A DNA stretch of 64,000 nucleotides from CAKOTZ01 sp964489885. GTDB lineage: Bacteria > Bacillota > Clostridia > TANB77 > CAG-508. How positions within the stretch are numbered: position 1 is the stretch's first letter; every line of letters starts with the position of its first letter. A program made the position numbers and the translations under genes. Positions 38,301 to 46,330 of this stretch are shown piece by piece. The notes beneath the pieces were generated by a model, which was given only the letters and a program-made list of their open reading frames with translations, was not told the DNA's origin and searched no databases. Where the stretch lies: the NCBI GenBank assembly GCA_964489885.1, contig CAZAZX010000001.1:62001-126000 (forward strand), in the 5' to 3' direction.

Positions 38301-38957
38301 TAGTTCTTTTGTTAATATCTGTCCCCATATAGTTTTTGCAAAATCTTGATTTGTATCTACATTAAAAATCTCTGTTTTTTCATGCAACCACTTTTGTGGA
38401 AATGGCGTACTCTGCATATATTGATAAATTCTAAGAACTGTATTTTTTAATTCTTCATCTCCTCTATATCCTGCATAATCATTGACCAATTTTAAAAATC
38501 CACTTTCCTGTTTTTCATAAAGTTCATCAAAGACTTCATCAATTGAATCTTGTTTCAAAAGTTCCATTTCGGCGGTATCTCCAATTCTAAAATTAGGCGA
38601 TATATCTATCTCATAAAAGTTATTTTTTATGACTTCAAGACAAAAGGCATGAATTGTAGAAATATTTGCTCTATTTAAAAGTATTACTTGCTTTTGCAAG
38701 TGAGCATTATTAGGATGTTCCTCTATCTTTTTGTAAATTGCTTTTAAAATTCTTTCTCTCATCTCAGAGGCTGCTGCATTTGTAAAAGTTACAACTAAAA
38801 TTTTATCAACGTCAATTTTATTCTTAATTATCTTTTCAATAATTCTTTCAACTAAAACCGCCGTTTTTCCACTACCTGCAGCTGCTGCAACTAATATATT
38901 TTCTCCATTTTCTTCAATAGCTTGTTTTTGCTCCTTTGTCCATTCAACTTCACTCAT
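35382..38957 (-). CDS. addA: ATP-dependent helicase/nuclease subunit A
   Basis: The 1191-residue helicase-nuclease of the AddAB double-strand-break resection complex. Walker A is AAAGSGKTAVLVERI, motif II is VDEYQDSN, then GDVKQSIYKFRQA (motif III) and VALTRSKEKLFLIG (motif VI). The C-terminal RecB-like nuclease has GIIDLYF and VLVDYKTDF. addB, usually directly upstream, is absent: the 160 bases before the start are non-coding. addB may be elsewhere or the partner may have been lost. Confidence 0.96.
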   Translation of the reverse strand: MSEVEWTKEQKQAIEENGENILVAAAAGSGKTAVLVERIIEKIIKNKIDVDKILVVTFTNAAASEMRERILKAIYKKIEEHPNNAHLQKQVILLNRANISTIHAFCLEVIKNNFYEIDISPNFRIGDTAEMELLKQDSIDEVFDELYEKQESGFLKLVNDYAGYRGDEELKNTVLRIYQYMQSTPFPQKWLHEKTEIFNVDTNQDFAKTIWGQILTKELAENLIQAIDQLKYIYRKMDLSYELEKFKIVIGDDINIYKGLLESVNNWDELYKKANLINYLKWPVDKKIVSELKTEAKQIRDNAKKQVFSCIGKTLLYDSKDTFMDISSVYGVLKEFEKIINLFDEKFTSMKREKNCVDFNDIEHLALKILVKEENGEYVQTEVAKKYQEKFEEIAVDEYQDSNLVQEYILTTISRKNNIFMVGDVKQSIYKFRQARPELFLDKYEKYSLIEDKKENDNVKIQLFQNFRSRSNILNLTNLVFDSIMTKKLGDIEYNEKEYLRQKNDYEAPNKNILNFGGKAELSIIDLAKDDLDEDNEGEELEKIENTELEAKYVAKKIKDFLNSDYYVYDKNIKTYRKVTYKDIVILLRATSASAPIFEKAISDLEMPVFSDTSSEYLNAIEIQTIISVLKILDNPLQDIPLVSVLRSYIGGFTDNELIKIRLLNKNSYFYEALEMAKNSEDLNLKKKVDRFFKYLNKWKDETKYLGLEELIWNIFMDSGYYHYVSLMPDGNLKIANLKMLLERAKQYEEASFKGLFNFIHFIDKLKNSSGDLGSAKIIGENENVIRIMSIHKSKGLEFPIVFLCGMGKQFNLRDLNEKLLIHHELGFGPRLIDAEKGIEYNTLAKEAIRIQAKKETISEEMRILYVALTRSKEKLFLIGIDKNYENTIKTMNQLVEMYGSLNESLLQKYISYLNWFELISIARKRELEELLDISIVKGKDFMRQNQVKENAKENFADVLNKKSYFDKDIEKLLKWKYAYIPETKILSKTSVTQVVREYEEKNENIEEVFETPLPMFLKQNNRLSSSQRGTQVHLFLQKLDFRKNYTKKELEEEIDNLIAKDVLLPNSKYDIPIDKIEKFMNSSLAEEIRNAKQIKKETPFYINLSAKEALLGETEDNVLVQGIIDLYFIKQNGDVVLVDYKTDFVKEESDLVEKYKNQLNLYKRALEDALEKEVHDVYLYSIYLGKAIKI

Positions 38958-39117
38958 AAATTACTTTCACATTCCTTTAAATTAAAACTAAAACAAGTAT
39001 ATAATTTTTTTCAAAAAAAGGCAAATAATATTTAGATTTTTAGAAATAATATATATAATCTTTCATATTCAGTAATTATTTTGTTAATGAATATAATTTT
39101 TAAATGGAGGTTTATAT

Positions 39118-39552
39118 ATGGATAATGAAAACAATATCAAGGTTTTAGATGAAGTTCATAAAGGTTTAGTTATGGGAATGGAATCAATTTCTGTTATTTC
39201 AGCCAAAGTAGGTGACCGAAATTTTAGAGATGACTTAAATTATCAATATGATCAATATGGAAAAGTACTTGATAAAATAGATAAAAAATTCCAAGAAGTT
39301 GGTATAAAACCAACAGATACTAGTCCAGGAGAAAAATTTATGGGTTGGACAAGTCTTCAAATGAATACAATGACAGATAAAAGCAATAATAAAATTTCAG
39401 AGCTTTTAATACGTGGTAACACAATGGGAATAATACAGGGAAGAGAATTGTTGAACCAAAATCCTGATATATCTCAAGAAACTAAAAACATTCTAAATGA
39501 ATTTGTAAAACTTCAAGAAGATAATATAGAAAAATTGAAAACATACTTGTAA
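39118..39552 (+). CDS. Hypothetical clostridial protein, helical
   Basis: A 144-residue mostly helical protein with segments like NIKVLDEVHKGLVMGMESIS, MGWTSLQMNTMTD and MGIIQGRELL. I recall similar proteins of unknown function widespread in Clostridia, probably with a ferritin-like four-helix shape, but no metal ligands are evident. The ATG follows GGAGG. A single-gene unit with a clear terminator. Confidence 0.7.
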   Translation: MDNENNIKVLDEVHKGLVMGMESISVISAKVGDRNFRDDLNYQYDQYGKVLDKIDKKFQEVGIKPTDTSPGEKFMGWTSLQMNTMTDKSNNKISELLIRGNTMGIIQGRELLNQNPDISQETKNILNEFVKLQEDNIEKLKTYL

Positions 39553-39572
39553 GAACTTTATTGCTTTTGCAA

Positions 39573-39620
39573 GAAAATATTTTAGGAGACCTATTTTTGG
39601 TCTCCTAAAATAATATTTTT
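39573..39620 (+). terminator. Terminator
   Basis: Stem TTTTAGGAGACC / GGTCTCCTAAAA with a 7-base loop, followed by TAATATTTTTAT. Confidence 0.88.
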
Positions 39621-39646
39621 ATCCGTCCACTTGTCCATATTTTTTC

Positions 39647-40048
39647 TTATTTACCTATATTTACTCCAACTATTCCCCCTATCATTCCAGCAATCGTTCC
39701 TAAAATCATCATTATTACTGCATTTAAATTTAAACTAAACCCTACTGATAATATACTTGATAATAAATATAAAACTATTATATATGTAAAGCCTATTATT
39801 CCTCCATTTATCATTCCATTTTTATGCAATTTTAATGTCGAAATTGATGTGCATATTAATATAGTAAATGCCGTTATTCCTATTATTACTGGTGCAATAT
39901 TTTTTTCTGGAAAATTTGTATATGTTAGAATAAGTGCAAAAAAGAATATAGATATCAAAGTAATCAACATTGACAAAGCCAATCCCTTTAGTATAACAAA
40001 TAAATTACTATCTTTATCTATATTCGCATTTTCAATAACTTTGTTCAT
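39647..40048 (-). CDS. TIGR04086-family membrane protein
   Basis: A 133-residue protein with four hydrophobic segments and glycine-rich C-terminus (MIGGIVGVNIGK). This is the TIGR04086 family of Firmicutes, function unknown. The start is the ATG at 40046-40048 with a GGGG-rich site; a longer frame to 40102 lacks one. It follows the Dlt-like operon on the same strand. Confidence 0.75.
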   Translation of the reverse strand: MNKVIENANIDKDSNLFVILKGLALSMLITLISIFFFALILTYTNFPEKNIAPVIIGITAFTILICTSISTLKLHKNGMINGGIIGFTYIIVLYLLSSILSVGFSLNLNAVIMMILGTIAGMIGGIVGVNIGK

Positions 40049-40105
40049 CTCTCTCAACACCCCTTTATAAATTATATGGTTTGCTAATTGAGAATAGAAC
40101 AAAAT

Positions 40106-41050
40106 TTATAAACTTTCTTCGCTATCTATCTTAGTTAAATTATCATTCCAACTGCTATAGTTCTCATCATTTTTGTGATTTTCTAAAACATTTTTTTCAT
40201 TTAAATACTTACCAAGGTAGGCTGTTGCTTTTAAAGCTCCAGAATGATTCAAATGATCTCCTTCGTCTCTTGTTTCATTTTGCCAATCTATATTAATTTC
40301 ATCTTTAGCAATATTCATATCTAAAAATTCTATTCCTTCTTTATTTGCAAATTTTTCTACACCATTATGTCTTTCATAGTTCCAGTTTTTTACACTAGGT
40401 GTACTTAATATAATTAGCTTTGCATTATTATTTTCACAGTACTTATTTAAAAGTTTTAAATAGCATTTATTTACAAATGGTATTTCCTCAGCTTTATCCG
40501 AATATTGCATATAATTACTATCATCAGCAGAATCTATTTCATTTGAGTAAGTATATCCTTTGTTCACATCTGACCATGAATAATCAAACTTTGGAACAAA
40601 ATCGTATGCTTTTATTTTTTTACATCTACTATGATATTCACTTAATGGGAAAACATAGTTCACTATTTTTTCAAACGAGTTATCAAGCCCTAAATCTCTA
40701 TAAATTGAATTTGATTCTAATATTACAAGCTTTGGATTTTGCTTTTTAAAAGCTTTATTTAAAAATATCATTGATTCTTGCAAGCATTGATTGGGTGTGC
40801 CACAAATATAGCTGGTAAAACCATAGTCGTTCCATAATTTTAATGGAATTATTGCTGCAAATGATTCACTATCTCCAACAACCAAAGTATCTATTGTATT
40901 TTCTTTTTCTCCCATAATTCCATTTGCTTTAGCATTATGAATTCCATACTCTACAGAATTTTTTTTAGGAATTACTATATATGTTAAAATTATAATAAAT
41001 ACCAAAAGAATTGCTATAAATACTACTGATTTTATTATTTTCTTTTTCAC
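40106..41050 (-). CDS. DltD/SGNH hydrolase-like membrane-anchored protein
   Basis: A 314-residue protein with one N-terminal membrane helix and an SGNH-like outer domain: VVGDSESFAAI provides GDS and EGDHLNHSGA the D-X-X-H. This matches DltD-like partners of MBOAT acyltransferases, which pass acyl groups to a polymer outside the cell. The start is GTG with AAGGGGG upstream. Last gene of a five-gene operon. Confidence 0.8.
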   Translation of the reverse strand: MKKKIIKSVVFIAILLVFIIILTYIVIPKKNSVEYGIHNAKANGIMGEKENTIDTLVVGDSESFAAIIPLKLWNDYGFTSYICGTPNQCLQESMIFLNKAFKKQNPKLVILESNSIYRDLGLDNSFEKIVNYVFPLSEYHSRCKKIKAYDFVPKFDYSWSDVNKGYTYSNEIDSADDSNYMQYSDKAEEIPFVNKCYLKLLNKYCENNNAKLIILSTPSVKNWNYERHNGVEKFANKEGIEFLDMNIAKDEINIDWQNETRDEGDHLNHSGALKATAYLGKYLNEKNVLENHKNDENYSSWNDNLTKIDSEESL

Positions 41051-41062
41051 TTATTTTCCCCC

Positions 41063-42652
41063 TTAAAATTCTGCATACATTGGGTCAACTGGAACATATC
41101 CATCTCCATATGCACCAAATACTATAATTATTAATATTAATGCATAAAATATTGACCATCTAAATATTATATTTTTCTTTGATAAAGCTTCTCTTATGTT
41201 TATTCCTTTCTCTTTTAAAATACTTATTATAAATACAACTACCAGCATAGTTATAACAATTAAAAAGTCATATCTGCCCATTCCAAAGCCTAAAATTGTT
41301 TTATTAAATATTGATTCTAATGAAAATTCAGAAATCATTTTTTTAAACATTTCTAATCCAGCTAAAAATCCATTAGCTCTAAAGAACAACTCTCCAACTA
41401 AAACAAAACAAGTTGTTTTAATTATCTGCAAAACCTTATAATAAAAACTTTTTCTATCTATATGTAATTTAGTAGTAATCTTTTCAATAATCGGTTCAAA
41501 AAATCTGCCAGTCATTATTAATACAAAATAATATAAGCCAAAGAATATATAATTCCAAGCTGAGCCATGCCAAATACCATTACATAGCCATACTAAAAAT
41601 AGTGCAATAGAACTTGAAATTAATGGTCCATAATAATTTCCCCATTTTTTTCTTGAAAAGGAAGTAAACTTTTTACATTTGTTTGTAAGAGAAACTGGAT
41701 AAAAAATATAATCTCTAAACCATGCTCCTAAAGTAATATGCCATCTTTTCCAAAATTCTGATGTTGTCTTTGAGAAAAATGGCTGTCTAAAGTTTTCAGG
41801 CAATTTAACCCCAAATATCTCTCCTATACCTATAACAACATCAATAGTTCCTGAAAAATCCATATATAACTGTATTGTATATAAAATCATACCAAGTGCA
41901 ACGACTCCACCATCATAATAGCTATAATTATTAAACACATTTGCAACAAAAGAATTAAGTCTATCTGCAATTACTATCTTTTTCATTAATCCCCAAAGTA
42001 CCCTTTGCAAACCAAATGTAAGTCTTTCGTAAGTTACCTTTTCACACTTCCATAATGAATCTGCAATTTGAGAATACCTACTAATTGGGCCTTCCATCAA
42101 TTTAGGGAAAAAGCCTATAAACAATGCTATCTTCGGTAAATTTTTATCTGCGACGATTTTTCCTTTATATACATCATAAATATATGCAATTGCTTCCAAA
42201 GTATAAAAAGATATACCTATAGGCATAACTAAATGTGGAATATCAAATTGATATTCTATATTTAAAGTATGCATTAATGAATTAATATTAGTTGTTAAAA
42301 ATGCGGAATACTTAAGAATAATTAACATTGCTAATAAGGCTATAATAGCTAAAACACAAAATATTTTTTGTCGTTTATTAAAATACGCCTTTACTTCTTT
42401 TTTCTTTTCTTTATCAATTTCTTTTAGTTTAGCTTTTTTCTTATTTTGTAAATAATTAAATGCTTGACCAAAAATGTACATTATCAATGTTGTTATAATC
42501 AAATATATAAGTAATTTTCCACTTATTGACCAAAAGAAAATATAACTTGATGCTAATAAAACCTTCCATCTATGTTTTTGAGGTACTAGATTATATATTA
42601 TTATTGTTAACGGCAAAAACACGCCTAAAAATAAAGCACTAAAATAATTCAT
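41063..42652 (-). CDS. MBOAT O-acyltransferase (DltB/AlgI-like)
   Basis: A 529-residue multi-pass membrane protein with the MBOAT histidine in CNGIWHGSAWNYIFFG and the upstream FWKRWHITLGAWFRDYIFYP. These proteins carry acyl groups from a carrier across the membrane. Its start lies one base after the carrier protein's stop, implying coupling. In this operon it probably takes the group from the adjacent carrier protein and hands it to the DltD-like protein. Confidence 0.93.
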   Translation of the reverse strand: MNYFSALFLGVFLPLTIIIYNLVPQKHRWKVLLASSYIFFWSISGKLLIYLIITTLIMYIFGQAFNYLQNKKKAKLKEIDKEKKKEVKAYFNKRQKIFCVLAIIALLAMLIILKYSAFLTTNINSLMHTLNIEYQFDIPHLVMPIGISFYTLEAIAYIYDVYKGKIVADKNLPKIALFIGFFPKLMEGPISRYSQIADSLWKCEKVTYERLTFGLQRVLWGLMKKIVIADRLNSFVANVFNNYSYYDGGVVALGMILYTIQLYMDFSGTIDVVIGIGEIFGVKLPENFRQPFFSKTTSEFWKRWHITLGAWFRDYIFYPVSLTNKCKKFTSFSRKKWGNYYGPLISSSIALFLVWLCNGIWHGSAWNYIFFGLYYFVLIMTGRFFEPIIEKITTKLHIDRKSFYYKVLQIIKTTCFVLVGELFFRANGFLAGLEMFKKMISEFSLESIFNKTILGFGMGRYDFLIVITMLVVVFIISILKEKGINIREALSKKNIIFRWSIFYALILIIIVFGAYGDGYVPVDPMYAEF

Positions 42653-42653
42653 A

Positions 42654-42884
42654 CTATTCTTCTTCTTGTAACCTATTTATTAAATCCCATATAGCTTTAG
42701 CTGAATTAAAGTTATCTGGTATAATTTCAACTGTAGGTATTTGTACATCAAATGTTTCCTCAATTTCTGCAACTAAAGATATTATTGCAAGAGAATCTAA
42801 ATATCCCTCATCTATTAAAGTTGTACAATTTTCATAATCTACCTCTGAATCTATATCTTTTAAAATTTCTATTAATTCTTCCAT
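42654..42884 (-). CDS. Acyl/aminoacyl carrier protein
   Basis: A 76-residue carrier protein. The serine that takes phosphopantetheine is in YLDSLAIISLV, matching the DSL signature. It is acidic and helical. The DltC-like place between an AMP ligase and MBOAT is consistent. GGAGG precedes the ATG. Confidence 0.9.
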   Translation of the reverse strand: MEELIEILKDIDSEVDYENCTTLIDEGYLDSLAIISLVAEIEETFDVQIPTVEIIPDNFNSAKAIWDLINRLQEEE

Positions 42885-42898
42885 TTTTTATCCTCCAT

Positions 42899-44053
42899 TT
42901 ACATATTAAATTTATAAGTTTCTAAATCTTTTCTAAGTAACTCTATTCTTCCATCTTCGTTGATTTTTAATACCTGTGGTAAATTTCTACTTAAAAATAA
43001 GGAAATTCCCTCTGTCATACAATAAGCACCAGTATTTTTAAAAATAAATGCATCACCTACTTTTAAATCGTTTACAGGATATTGTTTAACTAAAATATCA
43101 TTTATTGTACATAAAGAGCCACATACATTCCATTTTTCCGCATTTTCATTATCTCTTTTTGGATATACCTCACTCTTTGGAATTTTCATAGCCATTGACT
43201 GTCCATAATAAACTAAATGATTCATTCCTCCATCTACTATGGCATATCTTTGATTTTTGTTTATCTTTTTATCTACTACTTTTGTAACATATGTTCCACA
43301 AGTTGCGGCTATGCTTCGTCCAATTTCTAAATATACTTTTCCTTTAAATTGAATGCTGTTTACTATATTTGAAAATTCCTTTAAATATTCATCTTCATCA
43401 AATTCTTTATCTTTAAAATAATATACTGGAAAACCTGGTCCAAATTCTAATTCTTTTGCATCATAATCAAATTCATCGTGCAACTTTGAAATTACATTAT
43501 CTGCATATTGAAATTCTCTTGCAATTATTTTTAGTGAATTCTTCTGTGTTCCAGAAAAATACTGTATTCCTATGAATTCCAAATTTGGATAATCAGCTCT
43601 GTTTTTTATTATTTGCCTTAGTTCATCTTCATTTATTCCAAATTGATTTCCACTTGTAAGCCTTATAAGAATTTTTAATTTGCTATCACACTTTATGCTT
43701 TTAAAAAGTTCAAATTGTTCCATAGACTCAATTGTAAAATGTCTAAGATTTCCATTGTTTGTAATGATTTGTTTAATATGTTCTGGAGTCTTATATACAC
43801 CAGAAATTAATACTTTATTTAAATCAACATTTTTTTCAGAACAAATATTAAATTCTCCAGGTGAACATACTTCAAATCTATCAATATATTTTTCTATATC
43901 TTTTACAATAAAAGGATTAGCCTTAATTGCATAACATAAAGAAATATTTTTAGGTAAATTCTTTTTTAAATAATTTACTCTATTTTTTAAAGTATTAATA
44001 TCAAATATATACAATGGTGTGTTATATGTATTAATTATTTTTTCTATATCCAA
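42899..44053 (-). CDS. Fold-III PLP enzyme, amino acid decarboxylase-like
   Basis: A 384-residue protein of the alanine racemase/LysA-type PLP fold. The PLP lysine is in CYAIKANP. ELEFGPGFPV, HLVYYGQSMAM and CGSLCTINDIL match the decarboxylase (DapDC/ornithine) group; the last replaces the usual CGPXCXSXD site. It lies between the AMP ligase and the carrier in a Dlt-like operon, an unusual component. It may make or modify the amino acid or amine to be loaded. The start is TTG with AAGGAGG 6 bases upstream. Confidence 0.85.
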   Translation of the reverse strand: MDIEKIINTYNTPLYIFDINTLKNRVNYLKKNLPKNISLCYAIKANPFIVKDIEKYIDRFEVCSPGEFNICSEKNVDLNKVLISGVYKTPEHIKQIITNNGNLRHFTIESMEQFELFKSIKCDSKLKILIRLTSGNQFGINEDELRQIIKNRADYPNLEFIGIQYFSGTQKNSLKIIAREFQYADNVISKLHDEFDYDAKELEFGPGFPVYYFKDKEFDEDEYLKEFSNIVNSIQFKGKVYLEIGRSIAATCGTYVTKVVDKKINKNQRYAIVDGGMNHLVYYGQSMAMKIPKSEVYPKRDNENAEKWNVCGSLCTINDILVKQYPVNDLKVGDAFIFKNTGAYCMTEGISLFLSRNLPQVLKINEDGRIELLRKDLETYKFNM

Positions 44054-44065
44054 AACAACACCTCC

Positions 44066-45574
44066 TTACTTTATTAATGTATTTCTTAAAGCTTTTCTAT
44101 CTATTTTACCATTTTTAGTAATTGGTAATTCATCTATTTGTTTTAAAATATTAGGTATCATAAAAACTGGGAGTTCTTTTTTAAGGTTATTATGTAAAAT
44201 ATCCTTTGGAACATTTCCAACATAAAATGTACATAGTTTTTTCTTTTCTTCAAGATATATACAACATACCCTATCTACACCATCCATATCATTAATTGTA
44301 GTTTCAATTTCCTCAAGCTCAATTCTATGCCCCATATGCTTAATTTGAAAATCTTTTCTTCCTGCAAAATATAATAAATCGTCATCTCCCATATATGCCA
44401 TATCACCAGTTTTATATATTAAATCAATATATTTATCATTAAGCGGATTTTGTACAAATTTTTCTTTTGTCTTATTTAATTCATTATAATATCCAAGTGC
44501 GAGTGCTGTACCCTTGACACAAATTTCTCCTATTTTATTTTTTTCTTTTACAAGTGTATTATTTTCGTCCAATAAAAATACTCTTTCATTATCAAAATTG
44601 CTTCCTATAGGTATTTGTTTTTCATAAGGTAAACTTTTATCTATTACATGATATGTACAGTTGCAAGTTATTTCTGTTGGTCCATATACATTTACATAGT
44701 TAGCATCTGGTAAATATTTTATCCATTCTTTTAAGTGTTTTAATGGCATTACTTCGCCACTAAAAATAACTTTATTAATATTTTTAGGTGTTTTATATTC
44801 TAAGCCATGAAAAGTTGTTATTAAGCACAATGCCGAAACTGCCCAAATTAACGTTGTAGCTTTATTTTCATCTATATAATCTAGTAATTTTGCTGGCATT
44901 GAAAAAAATTTCTTTGGCACTATTAAAAGAGTTGCTCCTGTTTTTATACATGAATAAATATCCTTAACAGAAACATCAAAGTCAAATGGTGCTTGATTTG
45001 CTATTATATCGCTATTATTTATATTAAACTTATCTGTAAATATATCTATAAAATCAATTGTTGAACGATGGCTAATAAGTACACCCTTTGGTACACCTGT
45101 TGACCCTGATGTAAAATTAGCATATAAAGGATCTAAATCTAATAGTCTACTTCTAATTTCAAGCAATTTTTCTTCGTTAATTTTTGTATTTTTTATTTCA
45201 TCTATATCTAGAATTTTCTCTTTTGTTGCTAGTTGATTTGCAAGTTCTATATTATTTTTATCTGTAATTAAAAGTTCTGAATCTAATACTTGTAATATTT
45301 TTTCAAGCCTTTTTGCTGGTAATCCAGGATTTAGTAATATATAAAATCCCCCTGAATACAATACCCCAAAAAAAGAATATAAGCAATTTATACTCTTTTC
45401 CATTAATATCGGAATCGGTTTATTTATTTCTGTTTCATTTACTAAATAACTTCCAACTTTCTGACTGTTTTCTAGTAATTCTGAATATGTACAAGTTAGA
45501 TTTTCTTCAATTACTGCAATTTTTTGTGGTAATTTTTTTGCTGTGTTTTCTAAATACTCTAATACATTTTTCAT
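44066..45574 (-). CDS. DltA-like AMP-dependent amino acid:carrier ligase
   Basis: A 502-residue ANL adenylation enzyme that activates a carboxylic acid with ATP and loads it onto the carrier. Motifs: NFTSGSTGVPKGV, YGPTEITCN, YKTGDMAY, GRKDFQIKHMGHRIELEEIE and NGKIDRKAL with the catalytic lysine. Length and motifs match DltA (D-alanine ligase), but the different operon content means the substrate may not be D-alanine. First gene of the operon; AAAGG precedes the ATG. Confidence 0.88.
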   Translation of the reverse strand: MKNVLEYLENTAKKLPQKIAVIEENLTCTYSELLENSQKVGSYLVNETEINKPIPILMEKSINCLYSFFGVLYSGGFYILLNPGLPAKRLEKILQVLDSELLITDKNNIELANQLATKEKILDIDEIKNTKINEEKLLEIRSRLLDLDPLYANFTSGSTGVPKGVLISHRSTIDFIDIFTDKFNINNSDIIANQAPFDFDVSVKDIYSCIKTGATLLIVPKKFFSMPAKLLDYIDENKATTLIWAVSALCLITTFHGLEYKTPKNINKVIFSGEVMPLKHLKEWIKYLPDANYVNVYGPTEITCNCTYHVIDKSLPYEKQIPIGSNFDNERVFLLDENNTLVKEKNKIGEICVKGTALALGYYNELNKTKEKFVQNPLNDKYIDLIYKTGDMAYMGDDDLLYFAGRKDFQIKHMGHRIELEEIETTINDMDGVDRVCCIYLEEKKKLCTFYVGNVPKDILHNNLKKELPVFMIPNILKQIDELPITKNGKIDRKALRNTLIK

Positions 45575-45744
45575 AGCATTATCCTTTCACCGCAATAGTA
45601 TATCACTAATTTTATAAAGTGACAACTAATCAAAAGGAATTATTGAAGAATTTTAGGGAAAATTAGTAACTAACACTTACATATCCACTTTTTATTATCT
45701 ATTCTTTTTGTTTTTATTGTGAAAACAAACTAGTATAAATTAAT

Positions 45745-45774
45745 CAAGACCAATTCAATTATGAATTGGCCTTG
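45745..45774 (-). terminator. Hairpin after orphan gene
   Basis: GGCCAATTCA / TGAATTGGTC stem, small loop, 25 bases after the stop of the gene at 45799; tail TTGATTAATTT is weak. Confidence 0.55.
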
Positions 45775-45798
45775 TGAAACAATTGTAAAGTGGTTCTC

Positions 45799-46122
45799 TT
45801 ATAGACTTTCACAGGCCTTTTCAAGGCCTTTTCTAACTTCAGGGTTCCTTGCCGAAATAGCATAAACCGTCTCTAATGAACTGCCTCCAACAATTGCCAT
45901 ACCTACGACCAGTCCATCTTCTGTTTTAGCAACAAGAACATCAGCAATTCCCATAAAGATTCCAGGAAGAACTTGGTCTATATACCATACCAAATCAACC
46001 ATATTTGGCTGGACATACCACGCTTGCATGAATAACGTCAAAAAAACTCCGGGCTCATCTTTATAATCAGAAACCCTAAAAATCCCAACTACTACCTTTT
46101 TGTTATTTTCTTGCGATTCCAT
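45799..46122 (-). CDS. Hypothetical protein, atypical composition
   Basis: A 107-residue protein that I do not recognise. It contains a DVLVAKTEDGLVVGMAIVGG stretch and no signal or membrane segment. GC and codon use are richer than in neighbours (dnaJ and the AMP ligase). It is a single-gene unit with a promoter and hairpin of its own. It has three CGG triplets on the coding strand, all out of frame. Confidence 0.65.
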   Translation of the reverse strand: MESQENNKKVVVGIFRVSDYKDEPGVFLTLFMQAWYVQPNMVDLVWYIDQVLPGIFMGIADVLVAKTEDGLVVGMAIVGGSSLETVYAISARNPEVRKGLEKACESL

Positions 46123-46180
46123 AAGTTGCCTCCATTTCTCGCCAAAAAAATCGCATCACTTTAATCAATTATCTTTTATT

Positions 46181-46209
46181 ATTTTATCATATCATCGCTG
46201 TTTTTTCAA
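46181..46209 (-). promoter_or_regulatory. Promoter of the orphan gene at 45799
   Basis: TTGAAA at 46204-46209, a 17-base spacer and TAAAAT at 46181-46186 inside TGATAAAATAAT. Confidence 0.7.
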
Positions 46210-46210
46210 T

Positions 46211-46257
46211 AAAAAAGAAGCAAAATGCAATTAAATTAAGCATTTTGCTTCTTTTTT
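46211..46257 (-). terminator. Terminator of the dnaK operon
   Basis: Stem GAAGCAAAATGC / GCATTTTGCTTC with A- and T-tracts at both ends, after dnaJ. Confidence 0.85.
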
Positions 46258-46330
46258 ATTTTGAAACAACAAGGCTTTTTTAGACCCCGCTTATTGCTTT
46301 AGCCGTGCTTTTAGGGCAGATTCCTCTAAC

